Origin: Atopsyche davidsoni
Taxonomy: Eukaryota; Arthropoda; Insecta; Trichoptera; Hydrobiosidae
Length of the DNA: 64,000 nucleotides
Reading direction: 5' to 3'
NCBI GenBank assembly: GCA_022113835.1
Contig: JAILWY010000023.1
Span: 18,381,501 to 18,445,500 of the forward strand
Below, one piece after another: positions 41,783-54,169 of the stretch. The stretch's first letter is position 1; every line of letters begins with the position of its first letter. Made by a program: the position numbers and the translations under genes. The notes beneath the pieces are model-generated. The model was given only the letters and a program-made list of their open reading frames with translations. It did not search any database and was not told where the DNA came from.

Positions 41783-44105
41783 CCGCTCGCGTCCCACCTC
41801 GCCGATGCCCTTCGTGTTTCCAAAACTGATCGGCCTACCCTTTTTTACCGCTCGGCTTTTCCGCCAATTCTGACTTATTGTTTTCGTATCGTACCCGTCT
41901 ATGCAGTACTGATGGCATGTTATAATTTTTGTATTTTTTATTAATTCTCGTTGTGAGTGGTTTTTCTGCGGTCGATTATTATGGCAAGGTAAGTAAGTGT
42001 ACTCATTATTGTCGATATAAAATTTAAAAAAACCAAATTTAACACACGAAAGGAATGACGTACTGTCATCACTCCAAAAATCGTCGACCGATTTTCTGAA
42101 CTGAGGCGTCGCCGGCGTCCGTTAGGTGACTTTCTCCCGTTTGAAGTATATAATCGCTTTCAGCGTTATTGCGCACCCCGATCGCGGGGAAGAAGCGGCA
42201 TGTACCTGCTGCTGCCGCAAGACCCACGGCAAGCGCGCGCTCGTCCCGCGCCATTACGCAAGCGGGTTACGCGTTTCAGCTGACGCAAGCCCGGGCACGC
42301 GGAAAAAGTGCAAATATCTCGGAATAATCTTCTCCCGCGATCGTTACCCAATCCGTTAAACTTAACACCGTTCTATTGTTCTCAAGTTGTTTCTCAATGG
42401 GTTGGCTCCCCGTCGGCCTCTTCCTGAGAGCGCCGAGAAGCGAAAATTTCAATATATTTTCATCCCTCTATTCGAAGATATTTTATATATATAGTTGTGT
42501 TATCTTGTTTTTCTTGGAATATACTCGTGAAGTAGTTTGGATGTTGAGCTTGTTGACTGCTGTTAATTTTTCTAAATGTTGACCACTTTCTTAATTTTGA
42601 AACCCCTTCGTATAGCTTATAATTATTATACGTTAAGCTTTCAAGTGTACATATATATCATGGTCAGAATACTTCTATTTCTCATTGTTCATACGTAAGA
42701 ACTTGTCAAAAATATTTAATTGTAGTCGATAACTTTTCTAATAAAAAATCTTCGTTATTACACGCCAGCGGACGTGGGAAGACGCCCCGGCTGCCGAATA
42801 CACTTATTTGAGTGATGCACGCAGAGAGATGCGAACACGAGCATGCCCATATCTGCCGCAGACTACTGCCGCCGCATTCCTCGCGAACACTACGATGTGA
42901 TCTGAAATGTCGCCTCGGTACCGTCTGCGTCAAGCTAATGATTTGCTGGCATGGTATCTCGCGTATCTTTAAAAACGGGGAAAATATGAATACTTTACTT
43001 CTGTGACTCGGGATGTCGCACCAGTCGAGCGAGAAGGGATCCAGTCAGCGGACCCGGTCTCGGCTCCTGAGGACGCGGTGTCCGGCTACGCAAGTGTATT
43101 TCCGCCGTATAAGTTTCGCCGGGCATTGTCCCCTCCGTGCCTCCGTGCCTCCACGCCTCCCCGCCTCCACGCCGACCCGCCCCGCATCCGCTCCAAGAAG
43201 AAATATGCACTTGCGCTTGAGACGAGTGCGTCTTGGGCTCGCGCAGCATGAGGTATTTCACGGCCGATCATTATCAATGTGCTTCGGTCATATTGTCGAT
43301 TATCGCGAGCCGGTTCGATCTGGTCTAGAGTAACAGCATTCTCCGCCACTGTGTTTGAGTAAGTAGACCTGAAAAGACCCCTTGCGATAAAGATCATTTT
43401 CTATTTGTTGCGAGACTTCTATTCGTAAGTGAACGATGATTCGTCGACAGACATGTTTCGCCCCGCGCAAGTAGCCGTGCGGGGGGCGGTCGGACGCGGC
43501 GCCGCCGGTAGACAAGCTTCCTACAGTTAAATAGATGCACACATTCATTAATCAAAATATAATATTTCAACTAAACTCCTCGATATGCGCGAAGTGTCCG
43601 TCTTATTGAAATACTACTTTTAGCTTTAGGTCTCTATTTCATTTTTTTATGTTATTAAATGTAAAACAAGTGTCTTGGATGTGTCAAGAAAGACGTTAAA
43701 ATGTATCGCATGTGCGAGTCAAACAAATGAAATGACGAATGATGTTTCAGAAAAATGAAGGAGGGAATTTGTGATTTAAGGATAAACTCGCTATTCACGC
43801 AGAAACCGTAGCCTCCAACCCCTCGCCTGCGGGGACTCGAGGCAGGGTCGCGGGTCGCGGGTCGCGGGTCGCGGGCCCCGGGCAGTCGCGGTCCGCGCCG
43901 CTTCGTCTCCTGCAGGCCGACGGTGCGCGTCCTAGTTCAGGATGACTCGAATGCGCCCAGCTCGCGTATCGGTCGCCAGTGGTACAGCTCGAATCTCTCA
44001 AGTTTGTGCCCGCATGCGCTTATATTGCAATTCATTTTTTTTAATTCTATTCAATTCTGAATTCCATTTATACTAAAGCGACAGTCTTCCTAGCGCTTAT
44101 GTACT
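41783..44105. other. Intergenic or intronic stretch, no gene seen
   Basis: About 2.3 kb with short frames only. GC-rich patches lie at 42150-42300, 43000-43260 (CTCCGTGCCTCCACGCCTCC-type repeat at 43130-43180) and 43800-43930 (GGGTCGC repeated four times). Could be intron if exon B splices further right. Confidence 0.4.
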
Positions 44106-44109
44106 TCAG

Positions 44110-44498
44110 GGTTGCGGAGAATGCTTAATGAACAAATGAGCAAGGCAGTGATTCTGATGAAGAGAAGTCCAATCCAGTTGCGTTTACAGCAAGTCATTCA
44201 TGAAGAACTTGAATAAGGGCGAAAATTGGGTAATCATTTTCTACAAAATGACCCGAATATTGAACGAGCTCTCATTAAACGTTTAACTCGATGGGAGAAG
44301 GTCTAGAAAGATTTGACCAAAAACCAAACTAAATTGTTAATTACGGATTTCATTACCAAGGTTCGTCGATCTGATATTATTTCTAATTCATCTAACATCG
44401 AACTTGAATCGCGTCAAGTATTATCGAGTGATGAAAGTGACATCATACCAATCAGAAAGAAAAGATTAATAATCTTCGGAAGTGATAACAGTAATTAA
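44110..44498 (+). pseudogene. pogo/Tigger-type transposase C-terminus, copy 2
   Basis: In the + strand, frames with a few stops read Phe-Leu-Gln-Asn-Asp-Pro-Asn-Ile-Glu-Arg-Ala-Leu. After a stop at 44306 a clean frame follows from 44313 (Lys-Asn-Gln-Thr-Lys...), through Ser-Ser-Asp-Glu-Ser-Asp-Ile-Ile-Pro-Ile-Arg-Lys-Lys, to a TAA at 44496. It is the same protein segment as at 26330-26605. Upstream (44110-44230) the frame Val-Ile-His-Glu-Glu-Leu-Glu is followed by a stop. The catalytic domain is not present. Confidence 0.5.
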
Positions 44499-44504
44499 AT
44501 TGTT

Positions 44505-47500
44505 GGTGAAATTTTTTAGCTTATATTTCTTGTTACTATATGTAAAATGAATTACATACAAATACCTTTATATTTTTATCATTTTATGAATAGGTCGTTA
44601 TTTTCATTGTTGAGACAATTAGTTTTATTTTACTTCGAAATGAATGAATAAATTATGCACATTTTAGTTTGTTATTACATATAAAAATCTACGATTTCGA
44701 TTTACACGATTTTCTAAGGCACCTACCTATCTTCAGTGTAAATCGGGGGATAGCTGTATAACGAAACAACTCTTGACAATGCTGCACGTACAATTGCATA
44801 CCTGCAGGCGCGAATAAACGCCAAACAACTCGCCACGCTAGAAACCATACTTTTAGATTTATTCGATCATTTAAATCATAAATAATAGTAAAAATTTAAT
44901 TTAAGAAGATTGAATCTGGTACTCACAGGTTTTTGATCTTTTAAGTAAATCCTCATGGCCGACGAAGGTCTCGCTTGGCGGAAGAGGCCCGGCCCGGCAA
45001 GCGGAGACTATTGAGGACGGGTGCCGAAGCCCTGCCAGAGCGAGTCCAACTGCACTCGGTGGGAAAGTTGAAATTTTTCATGTAGAATCACTTTTTGCAA
45101 ATCTAAAGCGGTTTTGTAAGTCTAAGAAAAAAATGAGTTTCCCCAATAAGAAGCTGCTGACAGATGCGAACGACAGTATTTGTTGAATATTTCGCTTATG
45201 TGGCTAGCTTTCTATTGAAAACATACGCAGTCCATAGAATAGCGAGTCTAGAAAAATCAGTGGCGTTTGGGAGTGTCGTATGAATACTATTGTGGTGGTT
45301 CTCGAATGAATATTACCACCAAGGCAAGTAAAAAAGAAGTACGCATATTCCCGTGGGTATCGTATCAGTCACTGATTCTCTATTAAGTAGATGTAGACGG
45401 TCTAAAATTAAAATTTTTCTTTCTATAAAATATAACTTTTCTTTTTATTTATTTTTTTTTTTTAATTTCTTTTAGCATGGTAAAACCTCAAAAACTAATT
45501 ATTTGTTACTAACTAGTAAATATGAAGTTTAAAAAAAATCCGAATAGAAAAACACAGTGATTTACAAGTTTCTGCTACTAAAAATTGACATCACTAAATC
45601 ACATGCACAGAAAGTTTAATTGTACATTCAAAATGGGGGATCTCATTTTATTGGAATCGAAACGTATATTCATTATACATATTGACAACGCACACTTCTA
45701 ATCCAATTCAAACACACTGAATTGTTTTAAAACTATGAGATCCACCATTACGAATTATTATACTCGGCCAAATTAACGAATAAATACCATAATCAATTCA
45801 CTGAGATGTGCAATTCAGTCACTTCGCGACGCAATTTGTTGCTTCGTGTGTAGAGAAGCCACGCAAAAAACACAATGTGGTAAGATCACAGGGAATTCCT
45901 CGTTTCAAAGGAAAAAAATTAAGTATTAGGTTTAGAGTTTTGAAAGTATTTATTTAAAGTGAATAAATAATTTCAACAAAAATAGCAGACGGCGAAAAAA
46001 GTTATATTAATACAAAAGTAGGGTTATTAGCCAATTTGAGACTATCGTATCGTATCGTTAAATACAACTCAGACGCCTTTTTTATTCAAATTATGATCGC
46101 TTATTAATATTTTTTAAACTATATATTTACTTCAAATTCTATTTTAAAGTTGCAAAACTTAATTATTTTAATATTTAAATCAAAATGATAGGTTTATCCT
46201 TTTGGCAACACCTCAATGTTATTTATTGTAGGCGCGAGCTCGCGTCGCAGGTGCATTCGGAATTTATCTTGTAAATTCTTTATGTGTTTGAGTAATAAGT
46301 CGTCATTTTGGGATCGAATGTTTACTTTGATGGACTCAATAATTACACACACTCTTCTAGTTTGCATTGCTCCAACATTGAGTGCAGTCATGTGCGGAAC
46401 ATGTGAGGTATCGTATTTTAAATAATTGCTCGCGGATTTCGGACGACAGTCCTTTGCCAAGTAGAAACTTTCGGGATACCTGAGTAAAAAATAATTCCTT
46501 TGAGTAATAAAAATTAAAACCGCAAATCTTTATACTACGTCACTTAAAGTGAATAAGGGGATATTCGAAGATATATATCATTAAATTTAAATAAAATGCC
46601 GTGCAATATTCAAGATAAAGTAACATTTGTAAGCAATTATGGGATACCCTTCGGTTGTCCTCGGTCGCGGGTCCACCGGCGAAGCTTCGATTTATCAGCG
46701 AAATTTCACAAAAACTACTGGTATTCGCTACACACGATGCAATTTGTTGGTCGCGAGCGCGATTTGTTGCTACGTGTGTTAGGCGCTTTAAGTGACGCAG
46801 TTGTTTGGAAAATATTATGGCCGTATTCACTTTTTCGTGGGTTTAGTTTAGTGCTTTTTAGCACTGTCCAAATTTTTCCATTTGTCTAAAGTTTAGACAA
46901 ATGACAAAATTTGGAAACACAATGTCCATCAATATTTGTGTATTTATTATATTGTATATTTTTGGATTGATCTAAATGACATTGAGTGAACTTAACAAAT
47001 ATTACATGCTTAAAGTGCAATAAGCATATTAGTCAATCCCATGTTACATATTTCTGTCTAAAATGTGTAAAACAGTAATTTTGTTTTATTCCTCTCATGA
47101 TAATGTGTAAATAATAATAATTGGGATAAATCTTTGTCCATCAACAATGGAGTATAGTCTTTGCTTAAAAAATATTGCCTAAAAACCTTGATTTCATGGT
47201 ACGGTACACTTGAACCTGAACACCTGAACCGTACAAACGTATGCTCGACCGGAACAGAACAGCAGGGTTAAATTAGAATATTTTCCTATTATCATCAAAT
47301 GAATTTTTACCAACTACTTTGATTTTTCATTCTTGATTATTATTTTTTAGTTTTTCAAATAAAATATACATCAATGACGTAAACAAAGTTACCCCGTTTG
47401 GGTGCTTCGTTGAAAATACCTTCCTGTTTTAATTTATTATAAAATATCTATAAACTAAATAAAACTATAAATTAGTTTTTTATATTACAAATAATCCAAT

Positions 47501-48640
47501 TTTATATATATATCTAATTAAATATATACAGCTTTATACAAAAATATCTTTAAAACCAGCCACGAAAATACACGTGCCTAAAATACAACACTAATTTTCA
47601 TACTAGGACCCTTCTAAGATGGCCTTAAAGATCCGCTGGTATTTTCCTGCTCGGGTAGAAATTCGGACTGATCATGTTTTTTTAACTTTTGAATTATTAA
47701 GTCATCGGTTATTTTTCAATCAAAGTCCAGTGAGAGTATCCGACCTGATTCTGCGGTCATCTCGTGTTGGCTTCCTCGCCGCTCAGTAGTTACGAGTATA
47801 GCGCAGATCTTCCATTCGGCTTCGCCGACAGTTGTAACAATTCGAGTATAATCACGCGCGGCGCTGAGTGCTTCGTAACTTTTCACATATATTTTCATAT
47901 ACTTATTACTCATCGATTGGTATTGTAACGCGCCGGGTCTCCAATAATTAAAAGATGATTTATTTGCACTATTTATATTTAACTTATATCATACAGAGTC
48001 TTCACAACTATTTATATTAACAACATATTTATATCAACGACACCCGAGGACTGTCTCGCGCTCACGGCTCCCGAGAACTGTCTGTCGAGCACTACTCCCG
48101 AGGACTCTCTATCGAGCACCCTTTCCGAGGACTCTCTATCAAGCACTGCCGCCGGTCGTCTTGTCGCTCGTTCTCCAAGACCACGTATTGTCGCCCCTAA
48201 ACGACGGTCGCTTGATCATTACAGATGTTTCTGGACTATGGACTAGAAGTAGACTCTGGAGTAGAATCGCTTCGATCGATTCTATCGCTTACCCGTTACA
48301 GTATATTCGTGTTTAACTGATTTTTAAAATATTATCGATAAGAAATGAACGCAGGAGCGCCGGCACTTTTGATTCGCACTTTATTTAAGGAATTGAATAT
48401 TTGGTTTACGGACAAGAAAAATCGATTCTCATTTTGTTGAAAAAACGAAACCGAGAGTAATTTGATATTTTTCTTACATAAGTAATTCGATGCTCAGTGA
48501 TTGAATGGAATATAACATCAAAGCTGGTGTAAAGAACTGGGAACTTTCGTTAATTTTCAATGTCGACACAATTTGAAGTCTTATTCAATATATCCATATC
48601 GGTATTCGATGTGCCACCGACCGTAGCGTGATGCACAGGG
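44505..48640. other. Long AT-rich stretch, no gene recognised
   Basis: About 4.1 kb. The motif GCAATTTGTTG(C/G) with a CGTGTGT word recurs at 45832 and 46739, hinting at an old element at about 45790-46880, but no ends or protein family can be named. A short palindrome (CATTTGTCTAAA/TTTAGACAAATG) lies at 46879-46905. Two 28-bp related units with CCGAGGACTCTCTATC occur at 48090-48150. Confidence 0.4.
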
Positions 48641-48656
48641 CCGCCGTGGTGTCCGG

Positions 48657-48800
48657 ACGGTGTCCGTGCCGTGTCCGGGCGGTGTCCGTGCCGTGTCCGG
48701 GCGGTGTCCGTGCCGTGTCCGGGCGGTGTCCGTGCCGTGTCCGGGCGGTGTCCGTGCCGTGTCCGGGCGGTGTCCGTGCCGTGTCCGGGCGGTGTCCGCA
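48657..48800. repeat. 22-bp GC-rich minisatellite
   Basis: Six and a half units of CGGTGTCCGTGCCGTGTCCG plus GG, virtually identical to each other. Since 22 is not a multiple of three, overlapping repeat peptides appear in all frames of both strands. None is credible as a protein. The DNA after it, 48801-49435, holds no gene. Confidence 0.95.
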
Positions 48801-49439
48801 TCCGTCAAGCGCTCCGAGGGACTCCCCGCCGGGTTTTATGTTTTAAAAAAATGGTTGAGTGCCGGGAAATCCAATCGAAAAGAGCAAAAATGGGGGACCG
48901 TCGGGGTGAGCCACGCGATAGTCGAAGAGTTTAATAGGTCTCGCAGTCGGAAACTACTCATGATTCATCGCAAAGTAATATATCAAAGTGTTAATTCTAT
49001 TATATATTGGAGAAGTCTAAAAGGCCAGGTTAGAAAGAAAAAGGAAAGAGATGAGTATTTTGGCATAAAAACACGCGTGTGTTCATGAATGCCTTTAAAT
49101 ATATTTTTATATGCAGCTGTATATATTTTATATGTGGTATATTAAATTGAACTTTTGTTAAGAGAGAAAAAGACCTGTTTACAGTTCTATTTGATTTATA
49201 GATATTTAAAATATAATAAGTCTTCTCAATGAAGCATCTGAACGTAGTAATTTTGTTATACTTTTTTTGAGTATATTTTATGAAAAAATATCAGAGAATG
49301 AAAAACTTAAGCTTATCTTAAAATTTCCATTAATTAGAATACGAATTTTTTTCAATTTAAAAAAGATAGAAATTCAATATTTTTGACAGATTACTTGGTG
49401 GAATTCTGTTTTAATATTTTCAATAATAAGTAAAATACT

Positions 49440-49560
49440 TAAAGATAAAAATACTAGAGTTATTTTTCCACATATAGATTTTTATTGGCGACCGGTTTCG
49501 CCAACCTTTCACGTTGGCATTATCATATAAGGTTGGCATTAAAAATGATACATACTGTTA
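49440..49560 (-). repeat. Fold-back repeat family, one-armed copy
   Basis: Shows TTTTTCCACAT, TTTTTATTGGCGACCGGTTT, CGCCAACCTTTCACGTTGGC and ATTATCA in the order of the left arm of the 25.6-kb palindrome. The other arm is missing except for AAGGTTGGC. The tail (CAAAATTGAAT-like, CTTGGTGGAATTC) lies to the left, at 49370-49415. Confidence 0.75.
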
Positions 49561-50094
49561 AAGCAATCCAAAAATAATACGAGTTTTCACATATATATTT
49601 AATTATTAATAGATTTTATCTCATATAAATGAATCTGTGAATAAATTTGCTACTGTAAACCGCCGGCGTTTTGTTTAAGAGGGCTACTTTTTCAAAAATT
49701 CCGTTTTCATTCACCAACCCGGACACCAGAGGTCTCTAGCGTAGCTTTCAATTGGAAACTGAATGACAGTTCTAGTTGGACTAAGTTTTGTTATTTATGG
49801 TCAATTATCAAAGAAGATTTTTTTTTTTTTAATATTTAATAAATTTATATTGTTGATTTTTCTTTTCAAATATTCAAAAAGGAATAAATATTTATAAACA
49901 TTTTAAAATAATTATTGTCATATTTAACTTATTGAAATTATGCTATAAAGCCACATTTCCATGGGATTTTTTTGTAAACTTTGCGTGAATTCAGTAAAAT
50001 TGCAATAAATCGACCACTACTTTACCTTTTTACAAAAAAAATTCCAAACAAGAAATATAAATATTCACACTGAAGTCAAAATCCGTTGTTGGAG

Positions 50095-50290
50095 GTTCCA
50101 TATTTGAGTTTTTTGATCATTTTCTCGTACCTTTTGCGAAAAATCGAATGCACCAACCAAAAAAATTTAAATGCAAAAAGTTAGATAAATCCCTTCTTCC
50201 AAACGGAAGCTTTTTTTTATTTCTAATAAATACTCAATACTCTAAAAAAATCAGTTTTCAACATACAAAAATAAAGTGACATAATACATA
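50095..50290 (+). repeat. Type B element interior, forward fragment
   Basis: GAGTTTTTTGATCATTTTCT, GCGAAAAATC, GCACCAA and AAATTTAAATGCAAAAAGTT match 30745-30835 of copy B in order and spacing. No element end is visible here. Confidence 0.6.
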
Positions 50291-50410
50291 TATAAATATA
50301 TATATATATATAATATATATATGTATATATACACGCATATATATATATACATATATATATATACTTATATGTATGTATGTATATATATATATATATATAT
50401 TTATTTATTT
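50288..50410. repeat. TA/TATG microsatellite
   Basis: Imperfect TA with ATGTATGTATGT and ATTTATTT interruptions. Confidence 0.9.
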
Positions 50411-50547
50411 AGACATATGTATGTAAATTATAATAAAAAGGCCCAAATATATATAATGAAAACACACATCTCACCAAAAACATTTATTTATTATTAATTG
50501 AACAAATATATGACACTGGACAGAAATCTGAACATTATACAGGTTAT

Positions 50548-50600
50548 TTCTTTTCTTCTTCATCCAGTGCCTCTCTTCATTGGAGGCTTAGTAATGTGCA
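50548..50600 (-). mobile_element. LINE 3' tail fragment
   Basis: The complement of TTCTTCATCCAGTGCCTCTC TTCAT resembles the 3' end of the LINE fragment at 11130-11160 (TTCTTCTGGTGCCTCTCCTCAT). It abuts the YqaJ-like frame and supplies its last codons, so the nuclease fragment seems to have been cut by this insertion. Confidence 0.4.
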
Positions 50601-50836
50601 ATTGTCCTTGTACTTGAAAATACCATTCGTGGTGGACGTTTATAGTAATATTCTGTTTTTTATCTATTTTCCAAAATTTTAATTTTTTGTTGAGAATTGC
50701 TTCTTCAACACTTGTTCCCGATATTGATAGTGGATATTTTACTTCCACAATTTTATCACCACTAATTCCATCAGGTGTTGACGATCTATCAAAGGGACAC
50801 AATTCTAAAAAAAGAAGGAATTTACTAACTGACAAG
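50600..50836 (-). pseudogene. YqaJ-type (lambda-exonuclease-like) nuclease fragment
   Basis: The minus-strand frame (50835 to 50560) shows the core of the YqaJ/lambda-exonuclease family: Pro-Asp-Gly followed after a few residues by Ile-Val-Glu-Val-Lys-Tyr-Pro. The catalytic Glu-x-Lys is kept; the usual Cys before Pro is Tyr here. Then come Glu-Glu-Ala-Ile, a Lys-Lys-Leu-Lys-Phe stretch and Tyr-Phe-Gln-Val-Gln-Gly-Gln-Leu-His. Such domains act as 5'-3' DNA exonucleases in phages and viruses, and are also common in insect genomes inside repeats. About 75 residues are kept, enough for the active-site half only. The start codon used by the frame is not likely to be the original start. The left end runs into a LINE-like tail. 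Confidence 0.7.
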
Positions 50837-50879
50837 ATGATTATTCACGACAGTTTTCTTATTTTTCCTCCAATCGATT

Positions 50880-51890
50880 GATTTACAAGACACTAGTAAT
50901 ATATAAAATAAATTTACTCGTTTCGCTTTTGGATTCTTAGTATGTATATGAAAGCGAGTATTTTCTTGGCATTTTGAATTTTGTCACAAACTGTCCGTCG
51001 CCACTGTACATGCAATTATGAATTTTTAGGTTAGACTTCGTTATGATCTTGACGAATATGGCCACACGACCAATGACTGTTAGACCAGGCATCCTCAACC
51101 TCCAGCCCGAAACACGTATTCCAAAGTGAAATATGCAAGAAATGTATATAGAAATCGACTTACTGATTCTCACCTTGATAACGTATTGAGAGTAGTGTGT
51201 AGCAATTATAAACCCGATTTTTCTAAAATAAAAAAGTTTTATCTCAATATCACACTAAATTTGAAATAGGCGTTTGGATATATTTAGGTTTTAAAGATTA
51301 AGATTTAATACATGGGAAATAAGTGTAAAACCAAGTCCCCACTAACTAATTGCCTGAAAAAAGCCATTACTCAAAAATATTGCATGTGTGACTTGTAAGA
51401 AAAAAAATGTTGAGTATCACTGGGTCGGGTATTACGGTCGCAAATGCTCCTGTGTCGAAATTGTCATTTGTACAAAGTAGCTATGTTGCCAAATTGACAT
51501 CTTAGAGAGAGACATGCTTTCAATGCAATGTTGCCAATTCTAACAACGACAAACGAGCACAGTAGCCTAAGCTGTCATCTGCTCCGTTCTCTATGGATCA
51601 AGCATGGCTGACACGTCACAAATATTCTAAGTAGATTTTTAAATAAAATACATTTTTGTATTTTACTCGCAAAATACGCACAAATTTAATACAATTAATG
51701 TTTAAAAAGTGACATGATGAGCTTAAATATCTTTTTTAATAGATGTCAAGCCTTGTACAGCGATAAATCAACCAATAACGATTTTTAAATACCGAGAAAC
51801 GAATTGGCGTCATGCTCGCTTGGAGGCTATCTCCGTTCTGACAGAAATAGAGGGCCGTTTTACCTGGAGAAATCGTGTCATTTGATTTAT
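50880..51890. other. AT-rich stretch, no gene seen
   Basis: Short frames only. No signatures of the rest of a YqaJ-containing element were found. Confidence 0.4.
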
Positions 51891-51894
51891 TTAA

Positions 51895-52395
51895 TTCTTA
51901 GTTTATTATTCTATTGATAGAGTTGATTTTCTTACAGAGTATTAAAAAAATATTAAATTATATTTATCTATTTTTTATTATTTAATTAACGTCCATTTTC
52001 AGGGTAAAATAAAATCTTGAAGATGTTGAAAAATTGGATAAAATGACGACTTTTTAAAACCAAAGTTTGATAAAGATTTTTTTTTTTTAATTTTTAAATT
52101 AATAAGGCGCACATGGTTTATATTTAATCTTTTAATTCCAATTGAAAAAAAGACTTTTAAATGTTAAGGATTCTTGGAAAATGTACCGGACGAATCTCAC
52201 AATTCCTACACTTCAATCGGAAAAACACACATTTATCATATTAATAGTAAATTTATAAGGAATAAAAATATATTGTGTTCGGAAGAAAGAATGTATCTAA
52301 CTTTTTGCATTAAAATTTTTTTGATTAGTGCAGTCGATTTTTCGCAAAATCGACCTGAAAATGATCAAAAAAACTCGAGAAGTGGGACTTGGCCC
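51895..52395 (-). repeat. Type B element interior, reverse fragment
   Basis: The complement runs parallel to 30740-31190 of copy B for about 450 bp, including the words TTAAATATAAACCATGTGCG, CATCTTCAAGATTTTATTTT and AATGGACGTTAATTAAAT. It faces the forward fragment at 50095, so the two enclose 1.6 kb holding the YqaJ fragment. Confidence 0.7.
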
Positions 52396-52844
52396 TTAAA
52401 AGTAATAATGATGAATATATCACGAGTCTTACTTTTCGTCGTTATTCAAAACGACATTGTTATAAAAATATATTTAAAATATCAAAAAGACTAGGATGTA
52501 AATACTACTGCTTATTCTACAAAAAGTGTTCACTCTTTTGGTTCGTATTAGTAACAGTTATATCATATTTTCACGCCAAGCGTTCTCGTTTACCTGTCGG
52601 TCGACCGCAATGCGCGCCGTCATTGATTTAGAATCGGTCCCCGATTGAAAATATTTCCTAATATTCAGTGCTGAACGGTGCGGAATAATTTCCATTGCGT
52701 TGCACTGGCATGCTGGTTAAACGCATACGCTTTGACAGACTTGTTTGGGTCTAAAGAAACGATCTGGGAATAAACACGCAATGAGTGATTTATCTGACGT
52801 CGCTATCGCCGCACATTCGGTCGCGGCGATGCGTGGCCGCGAGC

Positions 52845-52908
52845 CCGGCGGCTCCCCGGCGGCTCCCCGGCGGCTCCCCGGCGGCTCCCCGGCGGCTCCC
52901 CGGCGGCG
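52845..52908. repeat. 11-bp GC-rich minisatellite
   Basis: About five units of GGCGGCTCCCC. The flanking 52396-52844 and 52909-53262 show no certain gene. Confidence 0.9.
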
Positions 52909-53262
52909 TCCGGAGCTCACGCTAAGACATAATGGTCGATAAGTCACTGTCACAAATGCGCATTTGAGAGTCGCGCCGTCATTTTCTTGTAATCGTTCGA
53001 TAAAGCAATTCACTATTATCTTAAAAGTCGCATTGCGTTTGTTTTGTGTTTTGTAATCCGGAATTGCTTCCTTTTTTGGTACCTGTGGCTCTCGACATAC
53101 CTTCTTGAAATACCTTCAAAATTCACTAAATTTACACGCAGCGTAGCGGAGGCATATTTGAGAAACTATATTGATCGACGAAGAACGAACTGTTTGACAA
53201 ATCGAAAAATGAGTGAGGTTTATGAACGCTTCTCTCATAGTGGAATTTATTACTCGTTTCAG

Positions 53263-53350
53263 CGCCAGAGCAGTGCGGGGGCGTGCAACAACGCCGTGTC
53301 ATGCCGGCGCGGCTCCCGGACTTGCGTCTCCAGAGACAAGGAACTCACAG
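53263..53350 (+). CDS. Possible internal exon (88 nt)
   Basis: Bounded by TTACTCGTTTCAG and GTGAAC and open in the frame that starts at the first base (phase 0). That is the phase in which exon B at 41502 ends. It encodes a Ser/Ala/Cys-rich peptide with Arg-Arg-Gly-Ser-Arg and Ser-Arg-Asp-Lys-Glu-Leu-Thr. A single short exon with a moderate donor is weak evidence. Confidence 0.25.
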
Positions 53351-53639
53351 GTGAACTATATGTGAATATATAAGAATAAGTCCCCGAAGCAGTTTCTGTC
53401 AGATGACGCGGTGCGAAGGCTGCGTCCGCGGATGAGGGTGGAGAGGAATCGCATCTTTTCACTGTATCATATCTCAAATACAGAATGACAAATAAATGTT
53501 CATATCTTCTTACTTAAAACGATTATGGTATGGTCCATTATTATTTAAATGAATTATTTAATAAATATAAATTTAGGTTAGAACAAAAACCGACGGTAAA
53601 ACCATAAATAATTAGTTACAAATCACCGTTGAACTAGCG

Positions 53640-53775
53640 CAGGGGTCGGCAAAGTGCGGCTCCAGAGCCGCATGCGGCTCTTTGATCCCTTATGTGCGGC
53701 TCTGGCACATATATCCCCAGGTATTATTTTTAATAAAATTAACAACATACAAACCGGACTTACTTCTCGAAAATC
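53640..53775 (+). mobile_element. Type A hAT left end only
   Basis: CAGGGGTCGGCAAAGTGCGG, the palindrome AGAGCCGCATGCGGCTCT and AACATACAAACCGGACTTA match the type A family. No matching right end or duplication was found. The next 400 bp are pogo-like. Confidence 0.75.
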
Positions 53776-54165
53776 TTCTTATTTAGTCCTTTAAGAGTAA
53801 AGGACTAAATAAAAATCAATTACCCGCCATATGGAAATCCAACAAGAAAGCTTGGATGACTAAAGCTACTTTTGAGGATTGGTTCAAAAATCACTTTTGT
53901 ACAGAAGTGAAAAAATATTTGCGAGACAATAACTTAACCAACAAGGCTTTGCTAATTTTGGATAATGCACCAGGGCATCCTACTAATTTATCCAACTCTG
54001 ATCCAACCAATGGATCAGGGTGCAATAGCCACTTTTAAGGCATCTTACCTACGCCGAACTTTCCGACAACTTATAAGGGAAACCGATGGTAAAGCTTCAA
54101 TTAAAACATTTTGGAAAAACTATAACATCAACACAAAACGATCTATATAATAAGATGAGAACGGA
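53776..54165 (+). pseudogene. pogo/Tigger (CENP-B/Jerky-like) transposase DDE fragment
   Basis: Frames from 53856 and, after a frameshift, 53965 read Met-Thr-Lys-Ala-x-Phe-Glu-Asp-Trp-Phe, then Lys-Ala-Leu-Leu-Ile-Leu-Asp-Asn-Ala-Pro-Gly-His-Pro. The catalytic Asp of the DDE_1 domain is in this block. They continue with Ile-Gln-Pro-Met-Asp-Gln-Gly-Ala-Ile-Ala-x-Phe-Lys-Ala and Tyr-Leu-Arg-Arg-Thr-Phe. These are diagnostic of Tigger/Jerky transposases. A short deletion between the two blocks removed the Pro-Pro-Asn-Thr-Thr region. Frames are broken and no ends were found. Confidence 0.85.
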
Positions 54166-54169
54166 AACA

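Noticed and set aside
45790..46880. A Harbinger- or P-like element suggested by frames at 46194-46889
   Set aside because: No catalytic motif, terminal repeat or target duplication could be found. Only two weakly similar 30-bp words support it.
48550..49088. Repetitive peptides on both strands, one extending to 142 codons
   Set aside because: Artefacts of the 22-bp minisatellite. The unique tail after it shows no family signature.
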